Shown one piece after another: positions 50,366 to 59,307 of a DNA stretch of 64,000 nucleotides. Location: positions 1-64,000 of the forward strand of contig CACZPI010000074.1 in NCBI GenBank assembly GCA_902783005.1, written 5' to 3'. The position numbers and the translations under genes are program-made. The notes under the pieces are model-generated. The model worked only from the letters and a program-made list of their open reading frames with translations. It did no database searches and was not told where the DNA came from. The stretch comes from an uncultured Ruminococcus sp. (lineage in GTDB: Bacteria; Bacillota; Clostridia; Oscillospirales; Ruminococcaceae). Position 1 is the first letter of the stretch. The number at the start of each line of letters is the position of its first letter.

Positions 50366-51163
50366 TTACTGCTTCTTTGCCGGGAAATAGGTGCCCAGCG
50401 GCTCACCGTCAAAGAGCCGGTAGAGATCCTCGGGATTTCTGCCGTTCATAATAATCATATCCACGCCCGATGCGGTCGCAATGCGGGCGGCGTTGATCTT
50501 CGTTGCCATACCGCCGGAGCCGAGACTGCTGCCGGCGCCGCCTGCGATCTGCTCGATATAGCCGTCGATCTCCTCGACCACCGGAATGATCTTCGCATCC
50601 GGATGCTGCTTCGGGTCGCTGTCGTACAGGCCGTCAATATCCGAGAGAATGATGAGCGCTTCGGCGCCTGCAATATCCGCCACGACTGCCGACAGGGAAT
50701 CATTCTCACCGATCTCCAGCTCCAGCTCGTCAATGGCAACGGTATCATTCTCATTCACGATCGGAATGCAGTTGACGCGGGTCAGCGCATCAATCGCATT
50801 GCGGACATTCCGCACGCGATCCGGCGTCGAGATAATGCTCTTCGTCAGGAGGATCTGTGCGACGGTCACGCCGTATTTTCCAAACATTTCGTCATAAATA
50901 TGCATCAGCTCGCACTGGCCGACAGCCGCCGCTGCCTGCTTGCCGGGGGTGTCCTTCGGACGCTCCGGGAGATTGAGCTTGCCCACGCCGAGTCCCACGG
51001 CACCGGAGGACACGAGGATCATCTCATGTCCGGCATTCTGCAGGTCGGCAAGAATGCGGGTCAGATTGGTCATGCGCCGGATGTTGAGCTTTCCGGTCTT
51101 GTGCGCCAGCGTGGAGGTGCCCAGCTTGACGACAATGCGTTTTTTGCTTCTGAGGTCTATCAT
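50366..51163 (-). CDS. proB: Glutamate 5-kinase
   Basis: A 265-residue kinase, first step of proline synthesis. It starts with VVKLGTSTLAH and carries LVSSGAVGLGV, NENDTVAIDELE and ILSDIDGLYD. The C-terminal PUA domain of E. coli ProB (367 residues) is absent; single-domain ProB proteins of this length are known in some bacteria. It lies in a proB-proA operon, after a 2-hydroxyacid dehydrogenase. Confidence 0.95.
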   Translation of the reverse strand: MIDLRSKKRIVVKLGTSTLAHKTGKLNIRRMTNLTRILADLQNAGHEMILVSSGAVGLGVGKLNLPERPKDTPGKQAAAAVGQCELMHIYDEMFGKYGVTVAQILLTKSIISTPDRVRNVRNAIDALTRVNCIPIVNENDTVAIDELELEIGENDSLSAVVADIAGAEALIILSDIDGLYDSDPKQHPDAKIIPVVEEIDGYIEQIAGGAGSSLGSGGMATKINAARIATASGVDMIIMNGRNPEDLYRLFDGEPLGTYFPAKKQ

Positions 51164-51188
51164 AAACAGTAATCTCCTGAATAATTAT

Positions 51189-52139
51189 TCATCCGTTCAC
51201 CTGATTGGTCGGGTGGCCTTCCAGCCAGCTTCGCAGATTTCCGGCAACGATCTGTACCAGACGGTCGCGGGTCTCAAGCGCCGACCAGGCGATATGCGGG
51301 GTAATGATGCAGTTTTTCGCAGCTTTCAGCGGCGTATCGGGACGCATCGGCTCTTTGTCGAGCACATCCACACCGGCGCCTGCCAGACGGCCGGCATTCA
51401 GCGCTTCTGCCAGTGCCGCTTCATCAACGATGCCCCCGCGGGCGGTATTGATGAGGTATGCTTCCGGCTTCATCTTTGCCAGATTCTCCCGGTTGATCAG
51501 ATGCGCCGTCTGTTCCGTCAGCGGACAGTGAACGCTCAGCACATCCGCCTGCCGGAAGGCTTCGTCCATCGTGACAAGCGCATACGGACAATTCTCCGGC
51601 TTGCTGCGCGTCGAAACGATCACGCGCATCCCGAAGGCATCCGCGACCTTCGCCACACCGCGTCCGATGCTGCCGTAGCCGATGACGGCAAAGGTCTTGC
51701 CGCAAAGCTCATGCACCGGATAGGGAAAATAGGAAAAGGTCTCGCTGCGCTCCCATTCCCCGTCTGCGACCGCCTTCTCATAGCGCGGCAGATTTCCGGC
51801 CAGGGACAGCAGCAGCGCAAAGGTATGCTGCACAACGGCATCCGTGGAATACGTCCCCGCATTGCAGACGGTGATCCCGCGTGCGGTTGCGGCAGGAATA
51901 TCAATATTGTTGTAGCCCGTGGCGAACAGACCGATGTATTTCAGATTCGGGCAGGCATCCATCACCTGCGCGGTAATGGGCGTCTTGTTCACGAGGACAA
52001 CATCCGCATCCCCGATCTTTTCCGCCGCCTCCTCCGGGCGTGTCATGCCGCAGCAGACCACCTCACCGAATTCCTCGAATACCGAAAAGCCCATATTCAC
52101 CGCGGACATGGTGCTCCAGTCCGGAATGACGATCTTCAT
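51189..52139 (-). CDS. D-2-hydroxyacid dehydrogenase
   Basis: A 316-residue NAD(P)-dependent oxidoreductase. It has the nucleotide loop GYGSIGRGVAK and the catalytic triad: Arg in INTARGGIVDE, Glu in DVLDKEP and His in ITPHIAWS. This family includes glycerate, lactate and phosphoglycerate dehydrogenases; the lack of a C-terminal ACT domain argues against SerA. The GIVDE and DVLDKEPM blocks most resemble glycerate/hydroxypyruvate reductases. Its start overlaps the preceding gene by 4 bases (ATGA). Confidence 0.88.
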   Translation of the reverse strand: MKIVIPDWSTMSAVNMGFSVFEEFGEVVCCGMTRPEEAAEKIGDADVVLVNKTPITAQVMDACPNLKYIGLFATGYNNIDIPAATARGITVCNAGTYSTDAVVQHTFALLLSLAGNLPRYEKAVADGEWERSETFSYFPYPVHELCGKTFAVIGYGSIGRGVAKVADAFGMRVIVSTRSKPENCPYALVTMDEAFRQADVLSVHCPLTEQTAHLINRENLAKMKPEAYLINTARGGIVDEAALAEALNAGRLAGAGVDVLDKEPMRPDTPLKAAKNCIITPHIAWSALETRDRLVQIVAGNLRSWLEGHPTNQVNG

Positions 52140-52480
52140 TCCTCCGGCTCCTCTTCGGCATCCTCTGCAGCTTCCTCGCCCTCGGCATTCTCGGCTTCTT
52201 CGGCTTCCTCAGCGGCTCTTTCCTCCGCCTCTGCCTTGTGGGCGCTGATCTGTCCGAGTACAAAGGCCACGATCAGTGCAATCGCCTCACCGATGCCGAC
52301 AGCGTAAAAGAACTGCTGGCTGTCCGACAGATACGGCAGCAGCGTACACGGCAGCGCGAGTGCCAGGATCAGATGATGCGGCCGGCGGTAGCGGATGAAC
52401 TGCATGCCGAATACCAGCAGCGCCAGCAATGCAAGCACGATGTGCATTTCAAAACGAATGGGAAAAAATGAATTATCCAT
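52136..52480 (-). CDS. Hypothetical membrane protein with acidic tail
   Basis: A 114-residue protein: three hydrophobic segments (about 10-30, 35-50 and 60-80), then a 30-residue tail of almost only Glu and Ala. No family was recognised. It opens the transcript that continues into the hydroxyacid dehydrogenase, proB and proA, with a good promoter upstream. Confidence 0.72.
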   Translation of the reverse strand: MDNSFFPIRFEMHIVLALLALLVFGMQFIRYRRPHHLILALALPCTLLPYLSDSQQFFYAVGIGEAIALIVAFVLGQISAHKAEAEERAAEEAEEAENAEGEEAAEDAEEEPEE

Positions 52481-52533
52481 GATTCAAGGGTCTCCTTCAT
52501 GTGATTCTCTGCGGATATACGCATTCAATATAT

Positions 52534-52562
52534 ATTATAGCACATCACAGGGCAGATTGCAA
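52534..52562 (-). promoter_or_regulatory. Promoter for the leftward proBA transcript
   Basis: TTGCAA (52562-52557), 17 bases, TATAAT (52539-52534) on the minus strand. It is divergent from the leucine-rich-repeat gene's promoter, 39 bases away. Confidence 0.85.
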
Positions 52563-52600
52563 GAAAAATTTTCTTTCCGCGCATCACTTTGCCGAAAAAA

Positions 52601-52629
52601 TTGACAGATCCCATACAATGCGCTATAAT
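52601..52629 (+). promoter_or_regulatory. Consensus promoter for the leucine-rich-repeat gene
   Basis: TTGACA (52601-52606), 17 bases, TATAAT (52624-52629). The in-frame ATG at 52628 lies inside this -10 box and so is not the start codon. Confidence 0.93.
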
Positions 52630-52660
52630 GGAAGATAACAAGACAACGGAGGTGTTCCCC

Positions 52661-54502
52661 TTGAAACTGCACATACAGGACAACAGGCTGACCGGCATCG
52701 AAACGCCCGATGCATCCGGGATCCTGGTCGTTCCGGAGGGCGTGAGGGCCATTGCAGACGGTGCCTTTTCCGGACAATCCGCGCTGCGGGAGGTCATTCT
52801 CCCGGAAAGCGTCGTCTTCATTGAATCGAATGCATTTGAAAGCTGTGCGAATCTCGAACGCATTCAGATGCCGTCCCGGCTGCGGCAGATGGGACTTGCG
52901 GTCTTCAAAAACTGCCGGTCGCTCCGGGAGATCACCTTTCCGGAGGGGATTACCGCTCTGCCCGCCGATACCTTCGCGGGGTGCAGCGCCCTGACCTGCA
53001 TCCGTCTGCCGGAAACGCTATTTCAGATTGGCGTTTCGGCATTTTTCGCCTGCACCGCCCTGAAGCACATTTCCCTGCCGGCCGATCTGGTCATGATAGG
53101 GGACAAGGCATTCTCCGTGTGCACCTCCCTGGAATCCCTGGAAACGCCCCCTGGTCTTGATTCCATCGGGGATGCTGCCTTCCGCGGCTGCTCCTCGCTC
53201 AAAAAGGCCGTTCTGACGTCGGAATATCTGCGGGTCGGCAGAGCTGCCTTTGAGGACTGCACCGCTCTCATGACCGTGGTGCTGCCGTCGGATCCCTCCG
53301 GATTCAGCGGACAGGCATTTCCGGGGACGCCGTGGCTCGCGCTTCACGCAAAGCCGTTTCTGATCGCAGACGGCATTCTGCTTGGCTACCGCGGGACGGA
53401 GGAGATCATCCGGGTGCCGGAGGGTGTGCAGGAGATCGCCGAAAGAGTTTTTGACAACGATCCCCTGCTTCGTGAGGTGATCCTGCCGGATTCCCTGAAA
53501 CGCATCGGATACAGTGCATTCAGCAATTGTGACCGGCTCGTCCGGGTGCAGATCCCGGAGGGCGTGACAGAAATCGGTTCTTCCGCATTTGCCTACTGCC
53601 GGTCGCTGCAGGAGCTGCATCTGCCGGCCGGATGCAAACATGTTCCGTTCTCCCTGTGCCTGTGTGATACGTCGCTGACTGCGGTGACGCTCCCGGAGCA
53701 CACCGCTTCCATCGGCGAAAATGCATTCAACGGCTGTCATGCCCTCGCTTCGGTGCAGCTCCCGGAATCGGTCGGGGCGATCGGGAAGCATGCATTTGAT
53801 TCCTGCCGCAGCCTGAAAGAGATCACGCTTCCGCAGGGATTGCAGAATCTGGGGGAAATGTGCTTTCAGGACTGCGTTTCTCTGCGGCACCTGACGATCC
53901 CGCCGGAGATCACGGACATTCCGTATGGGATGTGCCTGGGCTGCACCTCGCTGGCCTCGGTGCAGCTTCCGGACAAGCTGCACAGCATTGATGTACAGGC
54001 ATTCTTCAATTGCGTCTCTCTTCGGCAGGCAGAGATCTGGAATGCAGAGAGCATCAGCATTGATGATGATGCCTTTTTCCCCGGCTGTATCCTGCGTTTT
54101 CACCTGGAGGATCAGGTCATTTCCATTCCCGTTGCAAACGCGCTGTACCGCGATGCGCTCTTTGACCTTCTGTGCTATTTCAGGCATCCCGATGCGGATT
54201 ACTTTGCGGAGGTCCCGCTTCGCCTGCGCATTTCCGCGGCGATCTACCGGCCGGACTGGGAACCGGCAAGAGCACTGCTTCTGCAAAGAATGCCGATGGC
54301 AATCGAAACGCTCCTGATGACAGAGGACATTGCCGCACTGACGGCCATTCTGCCGCTCATTCCGGCAGAGCAGATCGACGAATGCATTACCATGGCGATC
54401 CGGCACACGCACCAAGGCGGCAATCCGGAGATCCAGATGCTTCTGACGCGGCGCAAGCACGAGATCACAGACGGCACCCCCGACGGGAAGCTGCGGCTGT
54501 GA
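52661..54502 (+). CDS. BspA-type leucine-rich-repeat protein
   Basis: A 613-residue protein made mainly of LRR_5 repeats of about 23 residues (for example IPEGVTEIGSSAFAYCRSLQ), from about residue 20 to 490, then a non-repeat C-terminal part. BspA repeats form adhesive or binding surfaces, and most carry a secretion signal. This protein has none, so it may work inside the cell. The TTG at 52661 follows GGAGGTG; the ATG at 52628 overlaps the promoter -10 box. Confidence 0.85.
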   Translation: MKLHIQDNRLTGIETPDASGILVVPEGVRAIADGAFSGQSALREVILPESVVFIESNAFESCANLERIQMPSRLRQMGLAVFKNCRSLREITFPEGITALPADTFAGCSALTCIRLPETLFQIGVSAFFACTALKHISLPADLVMIGDKAFSVCTSLESLETPPGLDSIGDAAFRGCSSLKKAVLTSEYLRVGRAAFEDCTALMTVVLPSDPSGFSGQAFPGTPWLALHAKPFLIADGILLGYRGTEEIIRVPEGVQEIAERVFDNDPLLREVILPDSLKRIGYSAFSNCDRLVRVQIPEGVTEIGSSAFAYCRSLQELHLPAGCKHVPFSLCLCDTSLTAVTLPEHTASIGENAFNGCHALASVQLPESVGAIGKHAFDSCRSLKEITLPQGLQNLGEMCFQDCVSLRHLTIPPEITDIPYGMCLGCTSLASVQLPDKLHSIDVQAFFNCVSLRQAEIWNAESISIDDDAFFPGCILRFHLEDQVISIPVANALYRDALFDLLCYFRHPDADYFAEVPLRLRISAAIYRPDWEPARALLLQRMPMAIETLLMTEDIAALTAILPLIPAEQIDECITMAIRHTHQGGNPEIQMLLTRRKHEITDGTPDGKLRL

Positions 54503-54524
54503 TGCACATGACAGGAGGAAACCC

Positions 54525-54998
54525 ATGCATATTCAGCTTGCCGGAACAGAGGATTCCGGAATTGTAAAGGAGATCACCTGCACAACGATCCGGGAGATCT
54601 ATCCGCAATATTACCCCGGCGGGGCGGTGGCATTCTTTCTGGAGCATCACAGTGACGAGGCGATCCGGAGCGATATTGCCGCAGGCTGTGTATTTCTGCT
54701 CTTTGACGCAGAACAGAATGCCGTCGGAACGGTGACGATCCGGGAGAATGAGATCTGCCGGCTGTTCGTCCTGCCGCAGTACCAGGGGAACGGATTCGGC
54801 ACCATGCTGCTGGATTTTGCAGAAGCGGAAATTGCCGGGCATGCCCGGGAGATCTGCCTGGACGCCTCCCTTTCCGCAAAGGCCATGTATCTGAAACGCG
54901 GGTACCGGGAGACAGCCTACCACACGCTCCGGACAAAGGACAATGCATTCCTGTGCTACGACAGCATGGCAAAGCAGCTTCCCCATAACCCGGCATAA
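54525..54998 (+). CDS. GNAT family N-acetyltransferase
   Basis: A 157-residue acetyltransferase. The acetyl-CoA loop is QYQGNGFGTML, preceded by a beta strand (ICRLFVLP) and followed by AKAMYLKRGYRE. The substrate is unknown. AGGAGG precedes the ATG at 54525. It is 22 bases after the LRR gene and on the same transcript. Confidence 0.9.
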   Translation: MHIQLAGTEDSGIVKEITCTTIREIYPQYYPGGAVAFFLEHHSDEAIRSDIAAGCVFLLFDAEQNAVGTVTIRENEICRLFVLPQYQGNGFGTMLLDFAEAEIAGHAREICLDASLSAKAMYLKRGYRETAYHTLRTKDNAFLCYDSMAKQLPHNPA

Positions 54999-54999
54999 C

Positions 55000-55043
55000 A
55001 GAGATCCCCGGAGCATTTCAAATCATCCGCTCCGGGGATCTCT
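55000..55043. terminator. Terminator between the acetyltransferase and the DUF58 operon
   Basis: AGAGATCCCCGGAGC (55000-55014) and GCTCCGGGGATCTCT (55029-55043) form a 15-bp stem. Convergent genes end on either side. Confidence 0.88.
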
Positions 55044-55048
55044 CTGCA

Positions 55049-56374
55049 TTATTTCGGAACCTTCGCCGCCGCCAGCTCCCGCAAAACGGCATCAAGCTGC
55101 GCTGCCTCCTCCGCCGTCGGCGTTCCGCTGCCGTAACGGATCCGGTAATAGGCGGCATTCACAGCAGCCGTCGCGGTCTTGTCGGGAATGCCGCCGGATT
55201 TTTCCAGCTGCTTCCTTGGCGTATCCTGCGCGGTCAGCTCCGCACCAAGCGCCTGCACCCGGTTCAGCCACAGCGCATAGCCTTCCCGGAAGCGCATTGC
55301 ACCGGCGGGCATGCGTTTGTATTTCCGGTAGCGTCTGCGCCAGGTGGGCGGTTTCCGGAATCGCACTGTGCTGCGGCCGGCATCCAGCAGCTCCACTGCA
55401 TCGGTATATTCCGCATGCACCTCCGGCGGGATCTCCGGTTCCCGGAGCCTTGTCAGGCGGCGGAAGGCATACAGCAGATCCCGCAGCCAGCCCCGGAACA
55501 GCTCCCACAGCTCCCGGCGGCAGCGGATCAGGAAGAATACCGCCGCTGCGATCACGGCCAGATTGATGAGCAGTGCAATGACCGCCATGCCCTGCGCCAG
55601 TGCATCCGTGCGCTGCGCCGGCAGCTCGTCCTCAGGCATCGTGAACCATTCCGGATCCACCAGCAGCGCAGAGAGCATCCGGACGATCTGCCGCAGCCAG
55701 CCGCCGATCCATTGCAGCACCGTCCGGATCCCGGCAATGATCTGTCCGCCGAGCAGCAGCACAACCGCACCCGGCACCAGAAATCCGCCGGTCAGAAGCA
55801 TATTGTAGCGGTAGAATCCCCGCGGCAGTCCCGTTCTCCCGCCGGATGCACCGTGCAGCATGAGCAGATTGCGCAGCACGGCAAAGATCGCTGCCTCTGC
55901 CGCCAGCATGATCCAGCAGATGCCGTCAAAGCGCCTGCCGCCCTGCAAAAAGCACATGAGCATGCCGAGAAACCACGCGGTGCAGACCACAATGAAGGAG
56001 AATACCGACAGCAGGCTTTCTGCCGGACGGATCGGCCGCAGCAGCTCCCAGCTTACCAGGTACACCGCCCAGAAGATCACGCCTGCACCCGCGGCGCCCG
56101 ACTGCGGATACCACATTCTGACCACAAAGAAGCCGCCGATGCCGACTGCGACAGCGGCAATGCGTCCCAGTACAGCCGCCGCCAGCAAGGATTTTCGCCC
56201 GAGCGGCGCGTCAAAATGCCGGTGCAGCGCTGCAAGGAGCGTCAGCAGCAGGCTGATCCCCAGGAATGCGAAGGCTTCTCCTGCCGGCCGCATCTGCCAG
56301 GCACACAGCCAGTACCATGCCGGATAGCTGCCCAGCATGAGACAGAGTGCGGCGGGGAGCTTCAATTTCTCCAT
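55049..56374 (-). CDS. Multi-span membrane protein of the MoxR-DUF58 operon
   Basis: A 441-residue membrane protein with about eight hydrophobic segments in its first 290 residues and a cytoplasmic C-terminus of about 150 residues resembling DUF4129 (helices and an Arg-rich patch RRRYRKYKR). Such proteins accompany MoxR and DUF58 proteins; no enzymatic function is known. It starts 9 bases after the DUF58 stop. Confidence 0.75.
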   Translation of the reverse strand: MEKLKLPAALCLMLGSYPAWYWLCAWQMRPAGEAFAFLGISLLLTLLAALHRHFDAPLGRKSLLAAAVLGRIAAVAVGIGGFFVVRMWYPQSGAAGAGVIFWAVYLVSWELLRPIRPAESLLSVFSFIVVCTAWFLGMLMCFLQGGRRFDGICWIMLAAEAAIFAVLRNLLMLHGASGGRTGLPRGFYRYNMLLTGGFLVPGAVVLLLGGQIIAGIRTVLQWIGGWLRQIVRMLSALLVDPEWFTMPEDELPAQRTDALAQGMAVIALLINLAVIAAAVFFLIRCRRELWELFRGWLRDLLYAFRRLTRLREPEIPPEVHAEYTDAVELLDAGRSTVRFRKPPTWRRRYRKYKRMPAGAMRFREGYALWLNRVQALGAELTAQDTPRKQLEKSGGIPDKTATAAVNAAYYRIRYGSGTPTAEEAAQLDAVLRELAAAKVPK

Positions 56375-56383
56375 GGCTTCACC

Positions 56384-57466
56384 TCATTCCTGTTCATAGG
56401 CTTCCGTGATCCGCAGTCCGTCCGGATCCTCCGGGGAGGTCAGGATGATCTGCGCATCGGGATGCTTTGCCTTGATCCGGCGTACATCCTCGGAAAGGAA
56501 GGGCGTGACGATCACAAGTCTTGCCCCCGGCGGAAGCTGCACGGCATCACGAAGGGTCTGCTCCGGATGAATGTCCAGCGCTGCGAGCATCCGCAAAAGC
56601 TGGTGATACCGCCCCGGTGAACAGCCCTCCGGATACTGCACCGCTTCGCCCTCGACCATGCAGTTGCTGCACACCGAGAAGGGCTCCCCGGCATCTGTCA
56701 GCTCCCGGAACAGCGCAGCCGTCACGCGGATGGTATGCTCGGACGTTTCCTCCGGGACACGCATCTTGCCGTATTCGCCCTGCTGTGCGGTAAATACCAC
56801 GCATATCCGGCGTTCCTGCACCGGCTCCTCCGTGCGCACCATGAGCATTCCCGTGCGGGCAGAGGCCTTCCAGTCCATGCGGCGCACCGGTTCACGGCCG
56901 GTATAGGGCATGCGGTCGCGCACCGTCACAGGATCGGTGATGCATCCCCAGGGAACGATCTGTTCTCCCAGATGCACCGAACGCGCCGCCTGCCGCAGTC
57001 CGTCGCCTTCCCAGCAGCGCGGCAGCACGGTCAGCACACCGCCAAGCTCCTGCGCTGCCCGGGATGCGCGGGTGGTTCCCAGCAGATCCGAGGACAGCAG
57101 CAGCACACGTTCGACCCGGTATTCGCCGCGGCGTGTGGCAGTCACATGCCAGCGTCTTGTAATGCGCGAGCGTCCGCGCAGGAAGAACAGGCTTGAAACG
57201 AACCGCGTCCGGTCGGTGATCGTCGAATGCGTATCGGCAAATTCCAGAAACCGGGATACGGAATATTCCGACCGGATATACGGCAGGGGAAGCAGGCCGG
57301 TGTTCTCGATCTCCTCGATCAGCTCCAGGCTTTCCCCTTCTGTGATCTCATCCGTGCCGAACCGGCAGCGGTAGGTCACCTTTGCCAGCGCCCTTCGCCC
57401 GAAGCAGGCGGCCTGCAGCGCATACATCCCGGCAAACAGCACGATCAGCAGCAGAAATGTCAGCAC
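56384..57466 (-). CDS. DUF58 domain protein
   Basis: A 360-residue protein. A short hydrophobic N-terminal segment anchors it to the membrane. The DUF58 signature DRMPYTGREPVRRMDWKASA lies in the middle, followed by a VWA-like region. DUF58 proteins act with MoxR ATPases, in a few cases in peptidoglycan-related or respiratory complex maturation; the function is largely unknown. The start overlaps the MoxR stop by 7 bases. Confidence 0.88.
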   Translation of the reverse strand: MLTFLLLIVLFAGMYALQAACFGRRALAKVTYRCRFGTDEITEGESLELIEEIENTGLLPLPYIRSEYSVSRFLEFADTHSTITDRTRFVSSLFFLRGRSRITRRWHVTATRRGEYRVERVLLLSSDLLGTTRASRAAQELGGVLTVLPRCWEGDGLRQAARSVHLGEQIVPWGCITDPVTVRDRMPYTGREPVRRMDWKASARTGMLMVRTEEPVQERRICVVFTAQQGEYGKMRVPEETSEHTIRVTAALFRELTDAGEPFSVCSNCMVEGEAVQYPEGCSPGRYHQLLRMLAALDIHPEQTLRDAVQLPPGARLVIVTPFLSEDVRRIKAKHPDAQIILTSPEDPDGLRITEAYEQE

Positions 57467-58389
57467 TGCTCCGTCGGGACCTCCGTCTCCTCGATCATGC
57501 GCAGCACGGCTTCACGCCGGAAATCGAGCTTTTGCAGCCGGTCGCCGCCCTTCATCACGATCCGGTGTGCGATCACATCGGCAGAAACATCCATAATGTC
57601 CTCCGGAATGACATAGCTGCGCCCGTGCATGCCCGCCCATGCCCTGGCGACATTTTGCAGCGCGATCAGGCCGCGGGTGGACAGCCCGACCTGCACCGTG
57701 CGGTCGGTGCGGGTCTTTTCCGTGACAGCCAGGAGATATTCCTGCATCGCATCGGAGACATGGATCTCCGCGACGGCCTTCTGTGCGGCAAGCAGCTCCT
57801 GCGCGGTCACGACGGCCTGTGTCACGGCAGCCGCCTTGCCGCGGAGGACATCGCGCTCTGCTTCATGCGCCGGGTAGCCCAGATGCAGGCAAAGCAGGAA
57901 CCGGTCAAGCTGTGCCTCCGGCAGCGGGTAGGTACCGGCATTCTCAATGGGATTCTGGGTGGCGATCACAAAGAAGGGGGACGGCAGCGGCATTGTCTCG
58001 CCGTCCACGGTGACCTGCTGCTCCTCCATGCATTCCAGGAGGGCAGACTGGGTGCGGGGTGTGGTGCGGTTGATCTCATCGGCAAGGAGAATGCCGGTGA
58101 AGACCGCGCCGGGGCGGAAGACGAAATCCTGTGTCTTCTGGTTGAACCAGTGGATGCCGGTAATGTCCGAGGGGAGCAGGTCGGGGGTGAACTGGATGCG
58201 GGCGGTTTCGCAGCCGATCGAAGCGGCCAGCGAACGGGCAAGGGTCGTCTTGCCGGTGCCGGGAATATCGTCGAGCAGGACATGTCCGCCGCACAGCAGC
58301 GCTGCAATGACGCGGTCGATCACATCCTCCTTGCCGAGGATGGCGGTGGAAATGCTTGCGCGGAGCTTATCTGCAAAATTCTGGATCAT
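57460..58389 (-). CDS. MoxR family AAA+ ATPase
   Basis: A 309-residue ATPase. Walker A is DIPGTGKTT (about 41-49), Walker B is GILLADEINR, and VIATQNPIENAGTYPLPEAQ is the usual MoxR block, followed by the C-terminal lid. It should act as a chaperone for other complexes, with DUF58 as its partner. The ATG at 58389 is set by ACGGAGG; the in-frame ATG at 58407 lacks a site. Compare the other MoxR at 12479, which is only distantly similar. Confidence 0.95.
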   Translation of the reverse strand: MIQNFADKLRASISTAILGKEDVIDRVIAALLCGGHVLLDDIPGTGKTTLARSLAASIGCETARIQFTPDLLPSDITGIHWFNQKTQDFVFRPGAVFTGILLADEINRTTPRTQSALLECMEEQQVTVDGETMPLPSPFFVIATQNPIENAGTYPLPEAQLDRFLLCLHLGYPAHEAERDVLRGKAAAVTQAVVTAQELLAAQKAVAEIHVSDAMQEYLLAVTEKTRTDRTVQVGLSTRGLIALQNVARAWAGMHGRSYVIPEDIMDVSADVIAHRIVMKGGDRLQKLDFRREAVLRMIEETEVPTEQC

Positions 58390-58421
58390 GGTGGTTCCTC
58401 CGTTCATGGGTTGTTATGGAT

Positions 58422-58451
58422 AGTATACCACAAAAGCCCCTCTGAAAGCAA
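58422..58451 (-). promoter_or_regulatory. Promoter for the MoxR-DUF58 operon
   Basis: TTGCTT (58451-58446), 18 bases, TATACT (58427-58422) with a TGG extended -10 on the minus strand. The -35 box falls inside the terminator hairpin of the upstream pflA gene. Confidence 0.65.
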
Positions 58452-58470
58452 GTGCTTTCAGAGGGGCTTT
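58433..58470 (-). terminator. Terminator after pflA
   Basis: An 18-bp perfect stem: AAAGCCCCTCTGAAAGCA (58433-58450) and TGCTTTCAGAGGGGCTTT (58453-58470), followed on the minus strand by TGTGG. The two-base loop must open in practice. Confidence 0.85.
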
Positions 58471-58478
58471 CACTGTAT

Positions 58479-59249
58479 TCACTGTTTTCCGAGAATATTG
58501 TCCCGCAGCCGCCGTTTGAGGCCTTTCAGAATGACCTCCCTTGCCGCGCCTGCCTGTGCGGGGGTGACGGCCGGAACGCCTTCGAGCGGATAGGGAATGC
58601 CGAGGGATTCATATTTGCGCACGCCCATCGTGTGGTACGGCAGCACATCCAGCGCTTTCAGCGTTTTGATGCCGCCGAGGAAATAGCCCAGCGCATCCTG
58701 CTCCGCTTCGCTGTCCGTCCAGCCCGGCACGATCACATGCCGGATCCATACCGGAATTCCTTTGTCCGACAAATACTGCGCGAAGGCAAGCACCGGCGCA
58801 TTGGAATGGCCGGTCAGCTCCCGGTGCTTTTCGTCGTCGATATGCTTGATGTCCAGCATGACCAGATCCGTCACCTGCGTGAGCGCATCGAATTCCGCCA
58901 GGCGGCTCTCCGAAAAGACAATGCCGGAGGTGTCCAGGCAGGTGTGGACCCCGCGCTGCTTCGCCGCCGAAAACAGCTCCGTCAGAAATCCCATCTGCAT
59001 CAGCGGTTCCCCGCCGGTGCAGGTGATGCCGCCGTTCTGATAGAATTCCTTGTTGCGCTCATACAGCTCCAGCAGCTCCGCCGCCGTCATGGGCGTTCCC
59101 GCAGGCGCCTGCTGCGTGCGGATCTGCCAGCTGTCGGGATTGTGGCAGTACAGACACCGCATGGGACATCCCTGGAAAAAGATCACAAAGCGCACGCCCG
59201 GGCCGTCTACCGTGCCGAAGGATTCCGTGGAATGGATGTAGCCGATCAT
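58479..59249 (-). CDS. pflA: Pyruvate formate-lyase activating enzyme
   Basis: A 256-residue radical SAM enzyme that installs the glycyl radical on pyruvate formate-lyase. The 4Fe-4S motif is CPMRCLYCHN. TCTGGEPL is the SAM-binding GGE block, and GPGVRFVIFFQGC precedes the cluster. The ATG at 59249 is set by AGGAGGGG; in-frame starts upstream are unlikely. It ends the pfl operon, 58 bases after the glycyl-radical domain gene, with a GC-rich hairpin between. Confidence 0.96.
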   Translation of the reverse strand: MIGYIHSTESFGTVDGPGVRFVIFFQGCPMRCLYCHNPDSWQIRTQQAPAGTPMTAAELLELYERNKEFYQNGGITCTGGEPLMQMGFLTELFSAAKQRGVHTCLDTSGIVFSESRLAEFDALTQVTDLVMLDIKHIDDEKHRELTGHSNAPVLAFAQYLSDKGIPVWIRHVIVPGWTDSEAEQDALGYFLGGIKTLKALDVLPYHTMGVRKYESLGIPYPLEGVPAVTPAQAGAAREVILKGLKRRLRDNILGKQ

Positions 59250-59276
59250 GATGCTCCCCTCCTGCAAATGCGACTT

Positions 59277-59300
59277 TGCCCCCTCTTCGCAGAGGGGGCA
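59277..59300 (-). other. GC-rich hairpin between the glycyl-radical domain gene and pflA
   Basis: TGCCCCCTCT (59277-59286) and AGAGGGGGCA (59291-59300) form a 10-bp stem with a GCGA tetraloop on the minus strand. No T-run follows. It could adjust relative levels of the two products or stabilise the RNA. Confidence 0.55.
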
Positions 59301-59307
59301 GGTTGTC

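Noticed and set aside
52628..52660. ATG at 52628 as the start of the LRR protein
   Set aside because: It lies inside the -10 box of the only promoter, so it would not be transcribed with a ribosome site. The TTG at 52661 has one.
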